DNA of 64,000 nt, taken from positions 1,736,001 to 1,800,000 of the forward strand of contig WIUZ02000002.1 of NCBI GenBank assembly GCA_015956445.1. Reading direction: 5' to 3'. Below, one piece after another: positions 45,890 to 58,095 of the stretch; within the stretch, counting starts at the first letter, position 1, and every line of letters begins with the position of its first letter. The position numbers were made by a program, and so were the translations under genes. Under the pieces are notes generated by a model, which was given only the letters and a program-made list of their open reading frames with translations, did not search any database and had not been told where the DNA came from. This DNA comes from Thelephora terrestris. Lineage: Eukaryota > Basidiomycota > Agaricomycetes > Thelephorales > Thelephoraceae.

Positions 45890-48097
45890 CCAGCTCCCTT
45901 TTAACGTCATTAAACTACACATATACACGATTCGAATATTCATTGCTCACACATGGCACATTCGCAGAGGTGAAAGCGCTGGGACTCCACCCGCGTTGTC
46001 ACTGTGTGATCATGGGAACTTGATGGCCATTCCGAGATTTCGTGTGATCCTGTTTACCTAATCGCAGTTATCCTTGGTTTGCCTCTCGCGATTGTCCTCT
46101 CGCGATTGTCCACACCCCATGTTTAACACGTGAGTATTAACTTATTACTTCCAGGTCTCGATTCTCACGACCCAAACGAAAGGAATCAAGCCCACTTTGG
46201 GCTCGTTCCGTCGGGTTTTCGGCCCCCACTCCAGGGCGGTCAAAATCGCAAAATTTGCGATTATGCCAGAACACGGAGAGCGGTTCCTCCGCCGTTTGGA
46301 GTGGTGATTCAGGTGCTCATTCGCGAGGAAATCGCTGTACTGCCGCGCCATCGCGTCTACATTTCCTGCCTCGGGAAATGTGGACACATTTCCCACTCAT
46401 CTTCCATTTCCACATCCTGTACGCCGTTCTTATCGTTCAGGATTCTTCTCACACATTATAGATATCAATTTCAGTGGAATGACACCTTCTGCATGCTGCC
46501 TGTACCTTAGTAGAGGCCGGTGCACGCATCTCCCTTCATGGGGTCTATGTGTGCTCCTGTACTGTTCCTATCGCCTCTCCGTTGTGCAGGAGTCATTGGA
46601 GCTTATATAAGCTTTCATCACCTAGGGATTCCGCATCTTTTTGCGCGTGCAAAGTGAGTACTGTTTCCTGTATCACTACCTTTCATCAAACCTCTCGCTC
46701 TATTTTCCACCACCTCTGTTGAGACTTTCGGCCTGTTTCGGCTCGATTCTGGGTGGTATCTATGTCTTATATACGCCCCCGAAACCGCTTGTATTTCGGC
46801 GCAACGATCAGTACGTCATCTAGGATTTTGTGTTTTATGTCCCCCTGAAAATACCCCGCAGGTTTTTGCTTATTGCGTGACATTACATTGGACAATTTGT
46901 GTGTTGGAGCCTAGCTACATTTTATTTAGATGTAATTCATGTATTCTAGTACTGTGGGTATACAAATGAAACGAGTTAGATCGTGGTATATGGGGAAAGG
47001 GATACACCACGAAAAATGCGAGTTCCGGATGCTGACACTTTTATGTATCTTACCACGCTGTAAAAACACCTGGGATTACACCCCCTATGACCTCACTTTT
47101 AGCTTGTAAAAAACCCGCTAGTGGTCCTCTCCCCCATTCCTGAAATGTCCACTTGTTCAAGTGCGGAACTGGACGCAATGGCAGTCTGGGGGGTCAACAT
47201 AAATACTTATTTTCCCATTCTGAAATTCCACACATATATTCTTTGCGTACATACAAGTGCTTTTTAGCATTTACAGCTGAACCGGCTCAGTATTGCGTTG
47301 TCGGCGAAAGGCAAATCTGAGGCTGATCATGTTGGCGCCCACACCGGAATTCTGTGTGTGGCACTGATCGTGCGATCTTCAAGTGTCCGATAATGCTCCC
47401 CAGGCTCACTGGTTACCTGGCACAACGTGCACGGTTGGGTGGCCTGTAAATTTAGTAGATTACTGTCATAGACTTAACTACCGTGTGTGTTACATTTTTA
47501 ATAACAGACGGTTAGAATAACACAAGTTCTCCACAAGTTCTCAAAGTTGTGTCTCGAGAACGTGGTAGAAGATCATCGATTCATCTGTCGCCCCGATGTT
47601 GTAGCCCTCTCCTTCTGGAAGATTATCTCGAATAAATTAATGCTAGCGTACACGAATGACGTGTAATCTATAATGTACAATGAACTTCTACATAAAATAC
47701 ACGCTCTAACGTACCAACCTTCAGACTGAAAATGTGGAAAAATCATTGTCACCGCCAGCACTCATTCTACCTGACGCGCTTGGGATTTGTGGCGCAAACG
47801 TGTTGCAATGTACACCTTAGTGCGGACTTGAGTCACGGACCTTGTGTTGTGAGCGGGATGAATGGCGCGTAAGCAGAGAGAAGAACGATCCTTCGACTTG
47901 GTGACGAAAGGCTTTCTCGTGGACCTCTCTGCTCACCGGGGGAGTCTATTTTCCCAAAGAGGAATTTTCGATCAATCTCGCAACGGCCCTGGGGCGTAAA
48001 TCAAGCTTCGGGAAGCAACAAGAAATGAATTGTTCGGTATTTTAAGTACATTATTGCGACGAAAATAGGATCATTGTAGGCGTCCTCATGGGCGTCC
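45890..48097. other. KDZ internal spacer, no gene seen
   Basis: 2.2 kb between the transposase stop and the 3' end of the HMG-box-like gene, so it is a convergent spacer. A 14-bp direct repeat (ctctcgcgattgtc) occurs twice in a row near 46086. Short open frames lack domains. Confidence 0.45.
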
Positions 48098-50011
48098 TCA
48101 CTGGCCGCCTGTACCCTCGACTAGAGGAATATTCTCTCTACCTGCCACTGACTTCTTTGCTCGCTTATCCTTCTGCCCTTTCCGTGGTACCTTGGCCATG
48201 CGCGTACCGAAGAGTTCCGGCGTGACGACCTCAAACGCTCCCCGGTCTCGTTTCTTGCGGGTAATGGGAGGACTGAGGAGTGGAGGATTATTGAGGGTTG
48301 AAACTGGGCTGACGGTCGTTGGATGATGGAAACCCTGTGTCACACCTGCCATAATGAGGGCAGGATCAATCGCCTGCAGGGTAGGGTCTAGACGTATGAT
48401 TTCCGCAAGGAGTTCGGGGGGTGCTGGCAGTTGAGTTGTCGAAGGTGTGATCAAAGTGATTTCGGCGTCGTTGGAGGTAGGCGGTGGGGCGACCTGTTCG
48501 GCAAGCTCGGTGAATAGCACCATTTCAGCCGGAACAGAGACTTGAGACAATGTCGCTGGGAGTTCCGTAGAGGCGGAAGGGGACAGTGTGATGGGATTGA
48601 GGGCGGGGGAAGCTGAAGAAGCGGATGGAATGGAAGCAGCGGGCGGCAATGACATCATCGTGACTTTGGATGAAAAGTGTTCGTTCTTCCAGGCACGCTT
48701 TTCTTCCGCAGAAAGTTTCACGAATCGGGTCGCCCCTGATTCCCATGAATTGAGGAGGACTCCCAACTCAATGCGGGTGAGAGCAACGCTTGGATTGCGA
48801 AATTTTTGTCCGAGCGGCCAGTTTTTGATGACGACATCGTACTTCTCAGTGACGACATCGTACTTCTCAGTGATGAGATCGTCGAATCGATCGTACTGCA
48901 TGCGGAGGTCGGCAACACCGGTGATAGCCCCTACCAATGACAATTCGTGTTTGAGAAAATAACATACAAGGGTCTGCACTCACGTAGCTTCTGACCAATC
49001 AACGCGGCCGTTCTTTTCTTGAGGTCTAGAGTCTGCAACTTGGAATTTTCAACGATGCCTGGACCAGACCCATTAGAAGACAACCCGGGAGCACGCAGGA
49101 AACAAGTGAGGCATACCTTTTAAACCGGACATCACGTAGGCCTCGATTTGAAGTGAGAAGTCATCGACTGATCGTTTCATCGATGAGTTGAAGAACCCCA
49201 GGATTGTATCACTTGAGTAGTAGGCATAGGGTTTGATGAAGTCCTCCGTAGTAGAGCGACAGGCCACCAACAGGTATTCGAGACCGGTTCTTGCGTTCAG
49301 CTGTGCTAACTAGGGAGGTTTAGAACGTGCAGACTAACGAATGAAAGCACTTTACCTGGGTCTCGATGGACTGGAGTGTGCTCCTTGCATCATGAAATGC
49401 GTTGAGTGGGACGCTGTGTGCCGTGAGCTTCTTGCCCACACGCTGCTCTTCGATCCTTTGAATTGCCTCAGCAGTAATGTCCTCACGTTCAACAGGTGAG
49501 AGGGTCTTCCACTTTTCACTGATCTGCTTATTGACTTCTGTCAAGTTAATCTGTGACACGTCTTCACCAGCTTCGCCTGGAAGGTGCATGTTAGAAAACC
49601 CACAATAGATGTTCCGGGTGACTTACTTTTCATTCTCTCTAACTCAAGCTTTTGGTACGCGTTCCATCCGTTTACCTTCCTCACTGACCGCGACGTATGG
49701 GCCCGGTGTATCAGTTCATTGTAGTAATGTTCCACACTGTACTTCCCGAAGCGATTCCGAAGGCCTTCAGCGAGCTCTCGTATTGTGGCCTGGCCTTCCT
49801 CCAAAGCGTCTCGGTACTCAAGACGGTACTGCTCGCGTTTCTTCGCTTGGACCAGACGGTCGCCTGCAGTGAGAGCGCGCTTCGGCTTTCGTTGCTGTGT
49901 CCTCCTCCGCCAGAAAGTGAATGTCTTGTTGGTCGTGAGCTTAGGTGCCTTCTTCACAACTGCGTGATGACGGGAAACAGTGTTGGGGTCAGGGGGCGAC
50001 GCGTGAGCCAT
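48098..50011 (-). CDS. KDZ-borne HMG-box-like protein
   Basis: Multi-exon minus-strand gene starting MAHASPPDPN at 50011 (an upstream in-frame ATG lies at 50059). A basic N-terminus (WRRRTQQRKPKR) is followed by an HMG-box-like stretch split by an intron near 49635: NGWNAYQKLELERMK, then INLTEVNKQISEKWKTLSPV and EREDITAEAIQRI. This has the Trp and Leu spacing of HMG boxes, which bend DNA. After more exons the last one contains a short duplicated peptide EKYDVV/EKYDVV, then WPLGQKFRNPSVALTRIELG, a motif I associate with uncharacterised Agaricomycete proteins. A Pro/Ser/Ala/Thr-rich region and a basic tail (ITRKKRDRGAFEV, RKGQKDKRAKKS) close it. A DNA-binding helper of transposition is possible, but that is inference. 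Confidence 0.62.
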
Positions 50012-50279
50012 GGTCGGACAGAGTGGTGGGGGGTGGAGAGGCGTCCTCTCCCGTGTCACTGCAAAAAGAATATTTATAAGAAGGTCCTGAGAATGCGCGG
50101 GATGTTAAGAGAGGAGATTTCATGTCTAAGAAAGTACCTGTAAATTTAGCATAACGCATCACACAGGCAACCAATTTGTTGCTCCGCTCCGGGCGTGGAT
50201 AAGGGAATGGGGGTGGCATATATAATAAGAGCACACGACTCCTATTTCCAAGCACAAGAAATACTCGTCAATACATTTG

Positions 50280-51636
50280 CTAAAAGGACCAAGAGAATTC
50301 CCAAAACCATTCTAGCTCCACAACCGACATCCCGCAGCCGGACGCCCGAGCAACAAAGTCCTCCATCCTGTTAGCAGACCCGTAAGCATCTACAATCATG
50401 TGAACGGTCTCTGCCCCATATCCATGAGCTTCAAGGTATCGGGCACGCATCGCGCCAACAACATTTTCGACGTCGGAAAAGTCGAACAAAGCTACGCCCG
50501 AAGGATCGGTGATGGAACCAACGACCCCCACGGAACTCCGGATATACTTGTACACCCTGTGGGGTGAGGTGGACTTCTTGGAGCGGGTCGGGTGAGAACG
50601 GGTAGCATGGTGAGAGGTTGGTTTGCGGCCCCTTTCAACGACGTGGTTGGTTTTGATGGTTGAAGGAGAAGAAATGGTGGAGGAGCTCACTACGATATAG
50701 TGGGACTGTCAGCTTTTGACCCTTAGGGCGTTACATGATCTTGATACTTACCGGTACTTTCGGTAGGGCTATCTGAATCCACATGGCTCCTAGAGACGTT
50801 GAGGTATGACCCCGCGCGCTCTGCGAAGCTTATTGTGAGCAATGTGAACAGTGATGCGGGAAAACGACTTTACCTGGTGCCCTACTGTCGTGGTAAGAGG
50901 CTGCCACCAATGAGAGGCGGTCCATAGGGAGGGAGAGACGGATTTGAGTAACCTCGTCAAAAGCCTCGTTGTCGCCGCCGAGGACGATATGGATAAGGGC
51001 GTCGCGGAGATTGTGAACTGTGCGGACACTAGCCCATTCGTGTTTCTTTGTCTGCTCCTCTTTGTCGCTGTAATCAAGTTAGTTCAGGTCATCGAACGAG
51101 GCGTGTATCCTGGAACTCACGCAGCCGAGAGCAAAATACCCTTGAATGAAACCCCATTGAGAATGGCGAACCAGAGATCAGGTTCGGTCATAGCATCTGG
51201 AAGCTGAGGCGAGACGTAGAGCAAGGAAGCGAGTCTTTTGGGCGTGGGTCTAGCCGCACGCAACCGCTCAAGTTCCATGTCGAAGGAAGCGACTTCGTGC
51301 CCCTGCCTGATAGAGCTGCATTGAACGTAGACTGGGAACGGCGGTGACTTGCGACCTATAAATTTCGGTTCTATCCGGGGGCTGTGATGGTCCGTCAGTG
51401 AGGTTCACGATTGAGAAAGAGTGTACTCACAGTCTATCCTGCGAAAACACACTGGGATCACCACGGCCTAATACCACCCAGTACATCTTGGGGCTCTGAT
51501 GGTGGGAGGTGGAGAGGGGAATGGTGCGATTTTTCGCATTGATATAGTGGCACCGGAAAGTTGCGACACAGATGAGGAAACTGGCTTTCTCTGTTGGCTG
51601 AGACCACCAGAATTCCAATTGTGAGATCCCCTGCAT
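50280..51636 (-). CDS. KDZ-borne unrecognised protein
   Basis: Not recognised. It starts MQGISQLEFWWSQPTEKA at 51636 just inside the right inverted repeat, in the mirror position of the transposase start. Exons: about 51636-51432 (to VVLGRGDPSVFSQDRL), about 51380-51123 (PRIEPKFIGRKSPPFPVYVQ, LASLLYVSPQLPDAM, DLWFAILNGVSFKG), about 51065-50871 (KEEQTKKHEWASVRTVHNL, RDALIHIVLGGDNEAF, LSLPMDRLSLVAASYH), then short exons and a last one ending ELEWFWEFSWSF at 50280. The last exon has a basic Ser/His/Lys-rich stretch followed by YKYIRSSVGVVGSIT. It is globular in composition with no membrane segment or catalytic motif that I can identify. The exon borders are estimates. Confidence 0.5.
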
Positions 51637-51644
51637 CTTCCAAA

Positions 51645-54600
51645 CCTTTGCCTTGGGCCTGGCAGACGTCCGTGGCGTAAGGCGCGGTCTAAGAGAGAGA
51701 GCAGTCGCTCACCTTGAACCCTGAGCGTGCGACTGATGAGGGGGCGATAAGTGAGCTGGCACCCGTGAGAAGATATTGCAATCGCATCAACAAATTGATG
51801 GCGGAATCACGTGCAGGGCAGACACGTGCCACGCCTCCCACTGGACGCAGGAGGGGGGAATACACGAACCCTTGGACGCGACTGAGACCCATAAGTCATG
51901 GAACCTATGTGTTTATTATTGTAGATTAACCTACGCTATAGAAGATAAGCCTAGGGAGAAACCTAATCCACCTTTGCATGACCCGGCCAGCACCACCCCT
52001 CGGTTTGCCCGTGCCGGTCTGCCGGCAGTTCGCTCCCATGGAAAGTTCAGTAACCGGATCACGTGTGGTTTGACTTGGTGGAATTTTGGAACGCGCGAAG
52101 GCCTCACAAAAAGGGAAAGGAATGTGTTACCAAAAAAGGGTTTTTTTCGAATCGATCTCGAAGAGAAAGATGCACTGAAAATTTCCCCTCGGTAGGCAGT
52201 GCATATCTGCTTCTTTACATCCCCTACTTAGGCATCGATCTTGTGAGAACGAGGTGTTGATTATATAAGCAGGTCATATGACTGACCAAAAAAGGAAAGT
52301 TTTGATGGCTTACATAAGCAACTCAAAAATGATTTTGGCATTGAATTTCCTTTTTAGGAAATTTTGATGGCTGATATAAGCAGGTCATGTGACTGAAAAA
52401 AGTGGGAGTTGCTTATGTAATCAGGTCATGTGACTGACCAAAAAAGGAAAGTTTTGATGGCTTACATAAGCGTCTCAAAAATGCTTTTGGAGGGGTCTTT
52501 CCCAAAAAGAAATTTCCTTTTTAGGAAATATTTGATGGATTACCAAAAAAGGAAATTTTGATGGCTTACATAAGCGACTCAAAAATGATTTTGACAAAAA
52601 TTCCCAAAAAGGAAATTTCCTTTTTAGGAAAGACTTTCCAAAAAAGGCAATTTGATGGCTTATGTAAGCAACTTGAAAATGCTTTTGGCAAAAATTACCA
52701 AAAAAGGAAACTTCCTAAAAAGGAAATTATATGCCAGAAAAATCGGAAAAATGCCAGAAAATTTGTAAAAAATACCGAAAAAATTCCCACAGGTTTAGAA
52801 AGTGCCCAAAATGGTCAATTAATTCCAAAAATATCGAAAAAATGGTTTTTCTGGCTGGATAAATCCGGAAAAATTCTGAAAAAATTACCAAAAATTCCAG
52901 AATATGTATAAATATTTTATAAAAATTAAATTCATTTTTTTTGCCCATTAAACAGGTCACAATTTTGATATTAATGTATTTTCTGCCCCTAAAAATCCAG
53001 AAAAATCTCCAAAAATTAATGAAAAATTGAAAATTACATATATATCCATAATCTTTGCTATATCATAAAATACAGACCCATTTGTGGTCATAAACTAGCC
53101 CTAGACCTAAACCTAGTCCTGGACCTAACCTAACCTAACCTGAACCCGAACCTAAACCTGAACCTAAACCTAAACCTGCCCTAAACCTAACCTAACCTAA
53201 CCCTAACCCTAAACCTAAACCTAAACCTAACCTGCCCTAAACCTAACCTAACCTAACCTAACCCTGAACCTAAACCTAACCTAAACCTAAACCTAACCTA
53301 AACCTAAACATAACCTAAACCTACGCCTAACCTAACCTAACCTAACCTAACCTAACCTAACCTAACCTAACCTAACCTAACCTAACCCTAACCCTAATCC
53401 TGAACCTAACCTTGCCTAGTTTGGCCTTATCTTATCTTATCTTATCTTATCTTATTTTGAACCTGCTCTAAACCTAAACTTGAATCTAAACCTAACCTCA
53501 ACCTCAACTTACCCTACCCTAACTCAACCTACCCCTAACCTAACCTGCACTAAACCTAGCCTGCCCTAAACCTAACCTAGCACTAAACCTAACCTAGCAC
53601 AGAACCTAGCCTAGGACCAAACCTAAACCTATACCTAACCTGCCCTAAGCCTAACCCAATTCTAACCTCACCTAGTCCTAACCCTGACCTGGCCTTGTTT
53701 GGCCTTATCTGATTTTATCTTATCTTGTCTTATCATGTCTTACCTAGCCTAAACCTAACCTAACCCAGCCTAGCCTAACCTGACATAGTCCACTTAACCT
53801 AGTCCACCACAGATCACCCAACCTAACCTGACCTAAAGTGGTCCACCTGACCCAGCCTGATGCAACTTGACTTGATCTTATCTAATCAGCTGTCATCTTA
53901 TCTGCCCTTAATCTAAATACCTTAGCTGACCAACGTCTAACCCAACCTCACCCAGCTCACCAGCACATGACTGGGCCACAGGAACACACTATCAGCTGTA
54001 CCATCCCATATCCTGTATCCAACTGTCACTCAAGCACAACAACTATGGTGGACCTACAAGTTAGTGGGCCTACCAGCCCACAGACCCACAACTGTAAACT
54101 GCTCACTCAGTGGAGACACCTGTTATCCAACCTCACCCATGTACCACCCTCACCCTGTGTTCTGTGCCAGACCACAACTTCACCACAACTCAAGTTTAAT
54201 CACCTGGCTGAACCTGCAAGCCAGATAGATATAGACTACCAGTTACGCATCCATGAATTTGTAAGCCTGAGAGCACATGTTTCAGCCAGGTGGCTGAACT
54301 TGAGTTGTGGTGAAGTTGTGGTCTGGCACAGAACACAGGGTGAGGGTGGTACATGGGTGAGGTTGGATAACAGGTGTCTCCACTGAGTGAGCAGTTTACA
54401 GTTGTGGGTCTGTGGGCTGGTAGGCCCACTAACTTGTAGGTCCACCATAGTTGTTGTGCTTGAGTGACAGTTGGATACAGGATATGGGATGGTACAGCTG
54501 ATAGTGTGTTCCTGTGGCCCAGTCATGTGCTGGTGAGCTGGGTGAGGTTGGGTTAGACGTTGGTCAGCTAAGGTATTTAGATTAAGGGCAGATAAGATGA

Positions 54601-56601
54601 CAGCTGATTAGATAAGATCAAGTCAAGTTGCATCAGGCTGGGTCAGGTGGACCACTTTAGGTCAGGTTAGGTTGGGTGATCTGTGGTGGACTAGGTTAAG
54701 TGGACTATGTCAGGTTAGGCTAGGCTGGGTTAGGTTAGGTTTAGGCTAGGTAAGACATGATAAGACAAGATAAGATAAAATCAGATAAGGCCAAACAAGG
54801 CCAGGTCAGGGTTAGGACTAGGTGAGGTTAGAATTGGGTTAGGCTTAGGGCAGGTTAGGTATAGGTTTAGGTTTGGTCCTAGGCTAGGTTCTGTGCTAGG
54901 TTAGGTTTAGTGCTAGGTTAGGTTTAGGGCAGGCTAGGTTTAGTGCAGGTTAGGTTAGGGGTAGGTTGAGTTAGGGTAGGGTAAGTTGAGGTTGAGGTTA
55001 GGTTTAGATTCAAGTTTAGGTTTAGAGCAGGTTCAAAATAAGATAAGATAAGATAAGATAAGATAAGGCCAAACTAGGCAAGGTTAGGTTCAGGATTAGG
55101 GTTAGGGTTAGGTTAGGTTAGGTTAGGTTAGGTTAGGTTAGGTTAGGTTAGGTTAGGTTAGGTTAGGCGTAGGTTTAGGTTATGTTTAGGTTTAGGTTAG
55201 GTTTAGGTTTAGGTTAGGTTTAGGTTCAGGGTTAGGTTAGGTTAGGTTAGGTTTAGGGCAGGTTAGGTTTAGGTTTAGGTTTAGGGTTAGGGTTAGGTTA
55301 GGTTAGGTTTAGGGCAGGTTTAGGTTTAGGTTCAGGTTTAGGTTCGGGTTCAGGTTAGGTTAGGTTAGGTCCAGGACTAGGTTTAGGTCTAGGGCTAGTT
55401 TATGACCACAAATGGGTCTGTATTTTATGATATAGCAAAGATTATGGATATATATGTAATTTTCAATTTTTCATTAATTTTTGGAGATTTTTCTGGATTT
55501 TTAGGGGCAGAAAATACATTAATATCAAAATTGTGACCTGTTTAATGGGCAAAAAAAATGAATTTAATTTTTATAAAATATTTATACATATTCTGGAATT
55601 TTTGGTAATTTTTTCAGAATTTTTCCGGATTTATCCAGCCAGAAAAACCATTTTTTCGATATTTTTGGAATTAATTGACCATTTTGGGCACTTTCTAAAC
55701 CTGTGGGAATTTTTTCGGTATTTTTTACAAATTTTCTGGCATTTTTCCGATTTTTCTGGCATATAATTTCCTTTTTAGGAAGTTTCCTTTTTTGGTAATT
55801 TTTGCCAAAAGCATTTTCAAGTTGCTTACATAAGCCATCAAATTGCCTTTTTTGGAAAGTCTTTCCTAAAAAGGAAATTTCCTTTTTGGGAATTTTTGTC
55901 AAAATCATTTTTGAGTCGCTTATGTAAGCCATCAAAATTTCCTTTTTTGGTAATCCATCAAATATTTCCTAAAAAGGAAATTTCTTTTTGGGAAAGACCC
56001 CTCCAAAAGCATTTTTGAGACGCTTATGTAAGCCATCAAAACTTTCCTTTTTTGGTCAGTCACATGACCTGATTACATAAGCAACTCCCACTTTTTTCAG
56101 TCACATGACCTGCTTATATCAGCCATCAAAATTTCCTAAAAAGGAAATTCAATGCCAAAATCATTTTTGAGTTGCTTATGTAAGCCATCAAAACTTTCCT
56201 TTTTTGGTCAGTCATATGACCTGCTTATATAATCAACATCCACTCTTTTCAGTCACATGACTTGCTTATATAAGCCATCAAAATTACCCCCTTTTGGTAG
56301 GTCACATGACCAGCCTATGTCAGCAACAAAGGGCAGGAGCGTGGGAAATCATTTCCCACGGTTGTGGCACCAGCATGTGCCCGAAGCACTGGGCATATCC
56401 CATCAGCCCATCAATTCCTTGGGTCCGAAGCAATGGGCCAGTACCCAGTACGATGGATGGGACGTCAGGCAAGGGGAGGCTACATTTATAATTCTTGCTG
56501 GGTTAAAGTTGCAATTATAATTGTGAGGACAACCCAGGTCAAATATAAAAGTCACTCCCTTTGCTAACAGGAATTAATATATTTTTTGGGCTGCAGCTAT
56601 T
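51645..56601 (-). repeat. KDZ right terminal inverted repeat, split by a 3.98-kb palindrome
   Basis: 51645-52255 and 56238-56601 together are the inverse of 41332-42325, with scattered differences. The break lies at gaggt/atccac, where the left repeat reads gaggtgataatcaacatccac. Confidence 0.85.
52256..56237. repeat. 3.98-kb palindrome with telomere-like repeats
   Basis: Left arm 52256-54212 and right arm 54281-56237 are mirror copies that look identical over long stretches, with a 68-bp unique spacer. From outside in: AT-rich repeats with aaaaaggaaa and gtcatgtgac motifs (52256-52730), AT-rich sequence, a degenerate CCTAAC/CCTAAAC field (53100-53760), a (cttat)n run, then unique sequence. 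Mirror-image open frames of 117 codons on the two arms come from the symmetry and are not genes. No clear target duplication is visible. Its gcttatataa and catgtgac motifs also occur in the KDZ inverted repeat. Confidence 0.85.
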
Positions 56602-57095
56602 GTTTCTGTCCCGGCCACTCTCCTATATAAGTACCAGTAGAGTAGCTGAGGATTCCCCATCTTTGATATCTCGGGAAGTCCTCTTCTCCTTGCAGCATCG
56701 GTGTATTTGCTGTAGGCCACTGAAGAGCTTATCGAGTACCTCTTTGAACACGTTCGCTCTCCTCTCTCTCTCGGCCTTGTATCAAGAACCGGTGAACGCG
56801 CTTATGAAAAGGAGTTCCTCGTCGCTCTCTTGATCAAGCACCAGTTTGAGGCGCCATCCTCGGGCTCTCACATCTGCCCTCCGACGAAGATAGGGATTTG
56901 TCAGATAGAGGCTTGGCACTCCTGCTGTGAATTCGGACAACCTACCGGAGAACGCTCGTCCATCGCGTTTTGGACCACGTAGACTTTGGGTGGATATAGG
57001 GAAGTCGTTCCCCCTTTGCCCCATTGTTTCTTGTTGGTTGGAGTTGCGACTCACCAACAGCACTGGTACCTGAAGGGCGAAGAGTGGCCCTGACA

Positions 57096-58095
57096 CAACT
57101 GGGCTGAGAAGGGCAGAGGATTTCCTGAGGTAACAAAACTAAGGTACTACGATACAGCCACAGTTGCTACTTATACTAAAGGAGTGGCCATGACGTCAAT
57201 ACCCTAATATACCCTTATCAAGTCCGAACAAAGGGAGATAAGGAGTGTGAGAACGCTAAGTAAGGGAAGCGAGCAAATATGACGCGTGGGAGAATAAAGG
57301 ACAAAGGGCCTTACTAGCGTGTGAAGGATTGCATAAAAGATAATGAATGTCTGCATGAAACATAGAGGTAAAGATAACACTAGTCCTAAAAGAAAGAGGG
57401 GCATGGAGTCGTGAAAGTTCGTACCTGGGGATCACACCCAAGGGTCAGGTGAGAATCTTCTTGGATGCTTCCTTTGGAGAGGCCAAAGATAGAGACCATT
57501 CAGCATCCCTTGTTGTCTGTAGGCGGTAACAGCATCACGGACTAGTGGCAACCTCAACGTACGTCCGAACATGAGGAGCGCAGGCCTAGACTCATGGAAC
57601 ATGAGGGATTACAGATTCGCCGGTGTTTCACGCTAATGGCTACTTCCACATTCGCTTGGCTAAACAAAAGGAGTCTAAGGCACTCCTTCTGAATAACGGC
57701 AATTCCTTCCTTCCGTTAGGAAGACTGTGATGTGACTGTCCACGTGTGTGATCAGGGTCCAGGGTTGATCGTAATCGTAAAGTCATGAGGGGTCGTAAAA
57801 GGGGTTCGTGATGTCATAAAGGGGTCATCAGGGTCTTGAGACCTATTTTTAGTGCGCGCGCGTTCTAGGCGTTCCGGAACGAAGTTCTTCCAAGGCCGTC
57901 CTGCGGGCCGAGGTGTCAGCTTGATGTAGTAAGCCAACGATGATGGTACAGGGGCGGAAGTTGATGTGACCCGGACCAATGAGGTTCGTCGAGGTAGGTC
58001 ACGTGAAGGATCACCGATCTAGGCTATAAGAAGGACGTCTTCTTGGAGCCATCCTTGATCAGCAACACCAGCAACTTCCCCATCCTCTTACCAAC
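57096..58095 (+). other. B2 5' region, downstream part
   Basis: Continues the B-family 5' unit after A2 (to about 57700), then the conserved gene leader with cacgtgtg and ggtcacgtgaaggatcac motifs and a ctataag box about 75 bp before the ATG. The same leader precedes every B gene copy and is the likely promoter and 5' UTR. Confidence 0.55.

Larger units (their letters stand above)
41332..56601 (+). mobile_element. KDZ (Kyakuja-Dileera-Zisupton) DNA transposon, 15.27 kb, with 8-bp TSD
   Basis: Ends are gagcagctgcagccca on the left and the inverse of aatagctgcagccca on the right. Flanks are atttctgt (41324-41331) and gtttctgt (56602-56609), an 8-bp duplication with one change, as reported for Zisupton-type elements. 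The related A1 copy shows the unfilled site gggttatctatgtcccgg. Inside are a transposase gene (+), an HMG-box-like gene (-) and an unrecognised gene (-). Terminal inverted repeats are about 1 kb. The right one is interrupted by a 3.98-kb palindrome. The transposase frame appears whole, so the element may be young. Confidence 0.88.
34997..57095 (-). mobile_element. A2: A-family TGTCAG element, reverse orientation, carrying A1 and a KDZ transposon
   Basis: On the plus strand it starts TGTCAGCGTGCTGAA (its 3' end) and finishes ..AGAGTGGCCCTGACA (its 5' end) at 57095. It is flanked by caact (34992-34996 and 57096-57100); other B copies read cttaactgcaactgggctgag here, confirming the empty site. 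Its own parts are 34997-35541, 39430-41331 and 56602-57095. Its gene (minus strand) was split by A1, and its 5' region by the KDZ element. Confidence 0.87.

Noticed and set aside
53100-55400. A true chromosome end at the TTAGG-type arrays
   Set aside because: The arrays are degenerate, present in both orientations and flanked by unique sequence on both sides, so they are interstitial.
52558-55935. Lys-rich 117-codon frames present on both strands
   Set aside because: They are mirror images within the AT-rich arms of a palindrome, with no domain and low-complexity composition.
41332-56601. The KDZ element as a Polinton or Helitron
   Set aside because: The transposase blocks (IDGNDS, GYDIGC, GMGLEDLE), 1-kb inverted repeats and 8-bp duplication fit KDZ. 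There is no polymerase, capsid-type or Rep/helicase gene.
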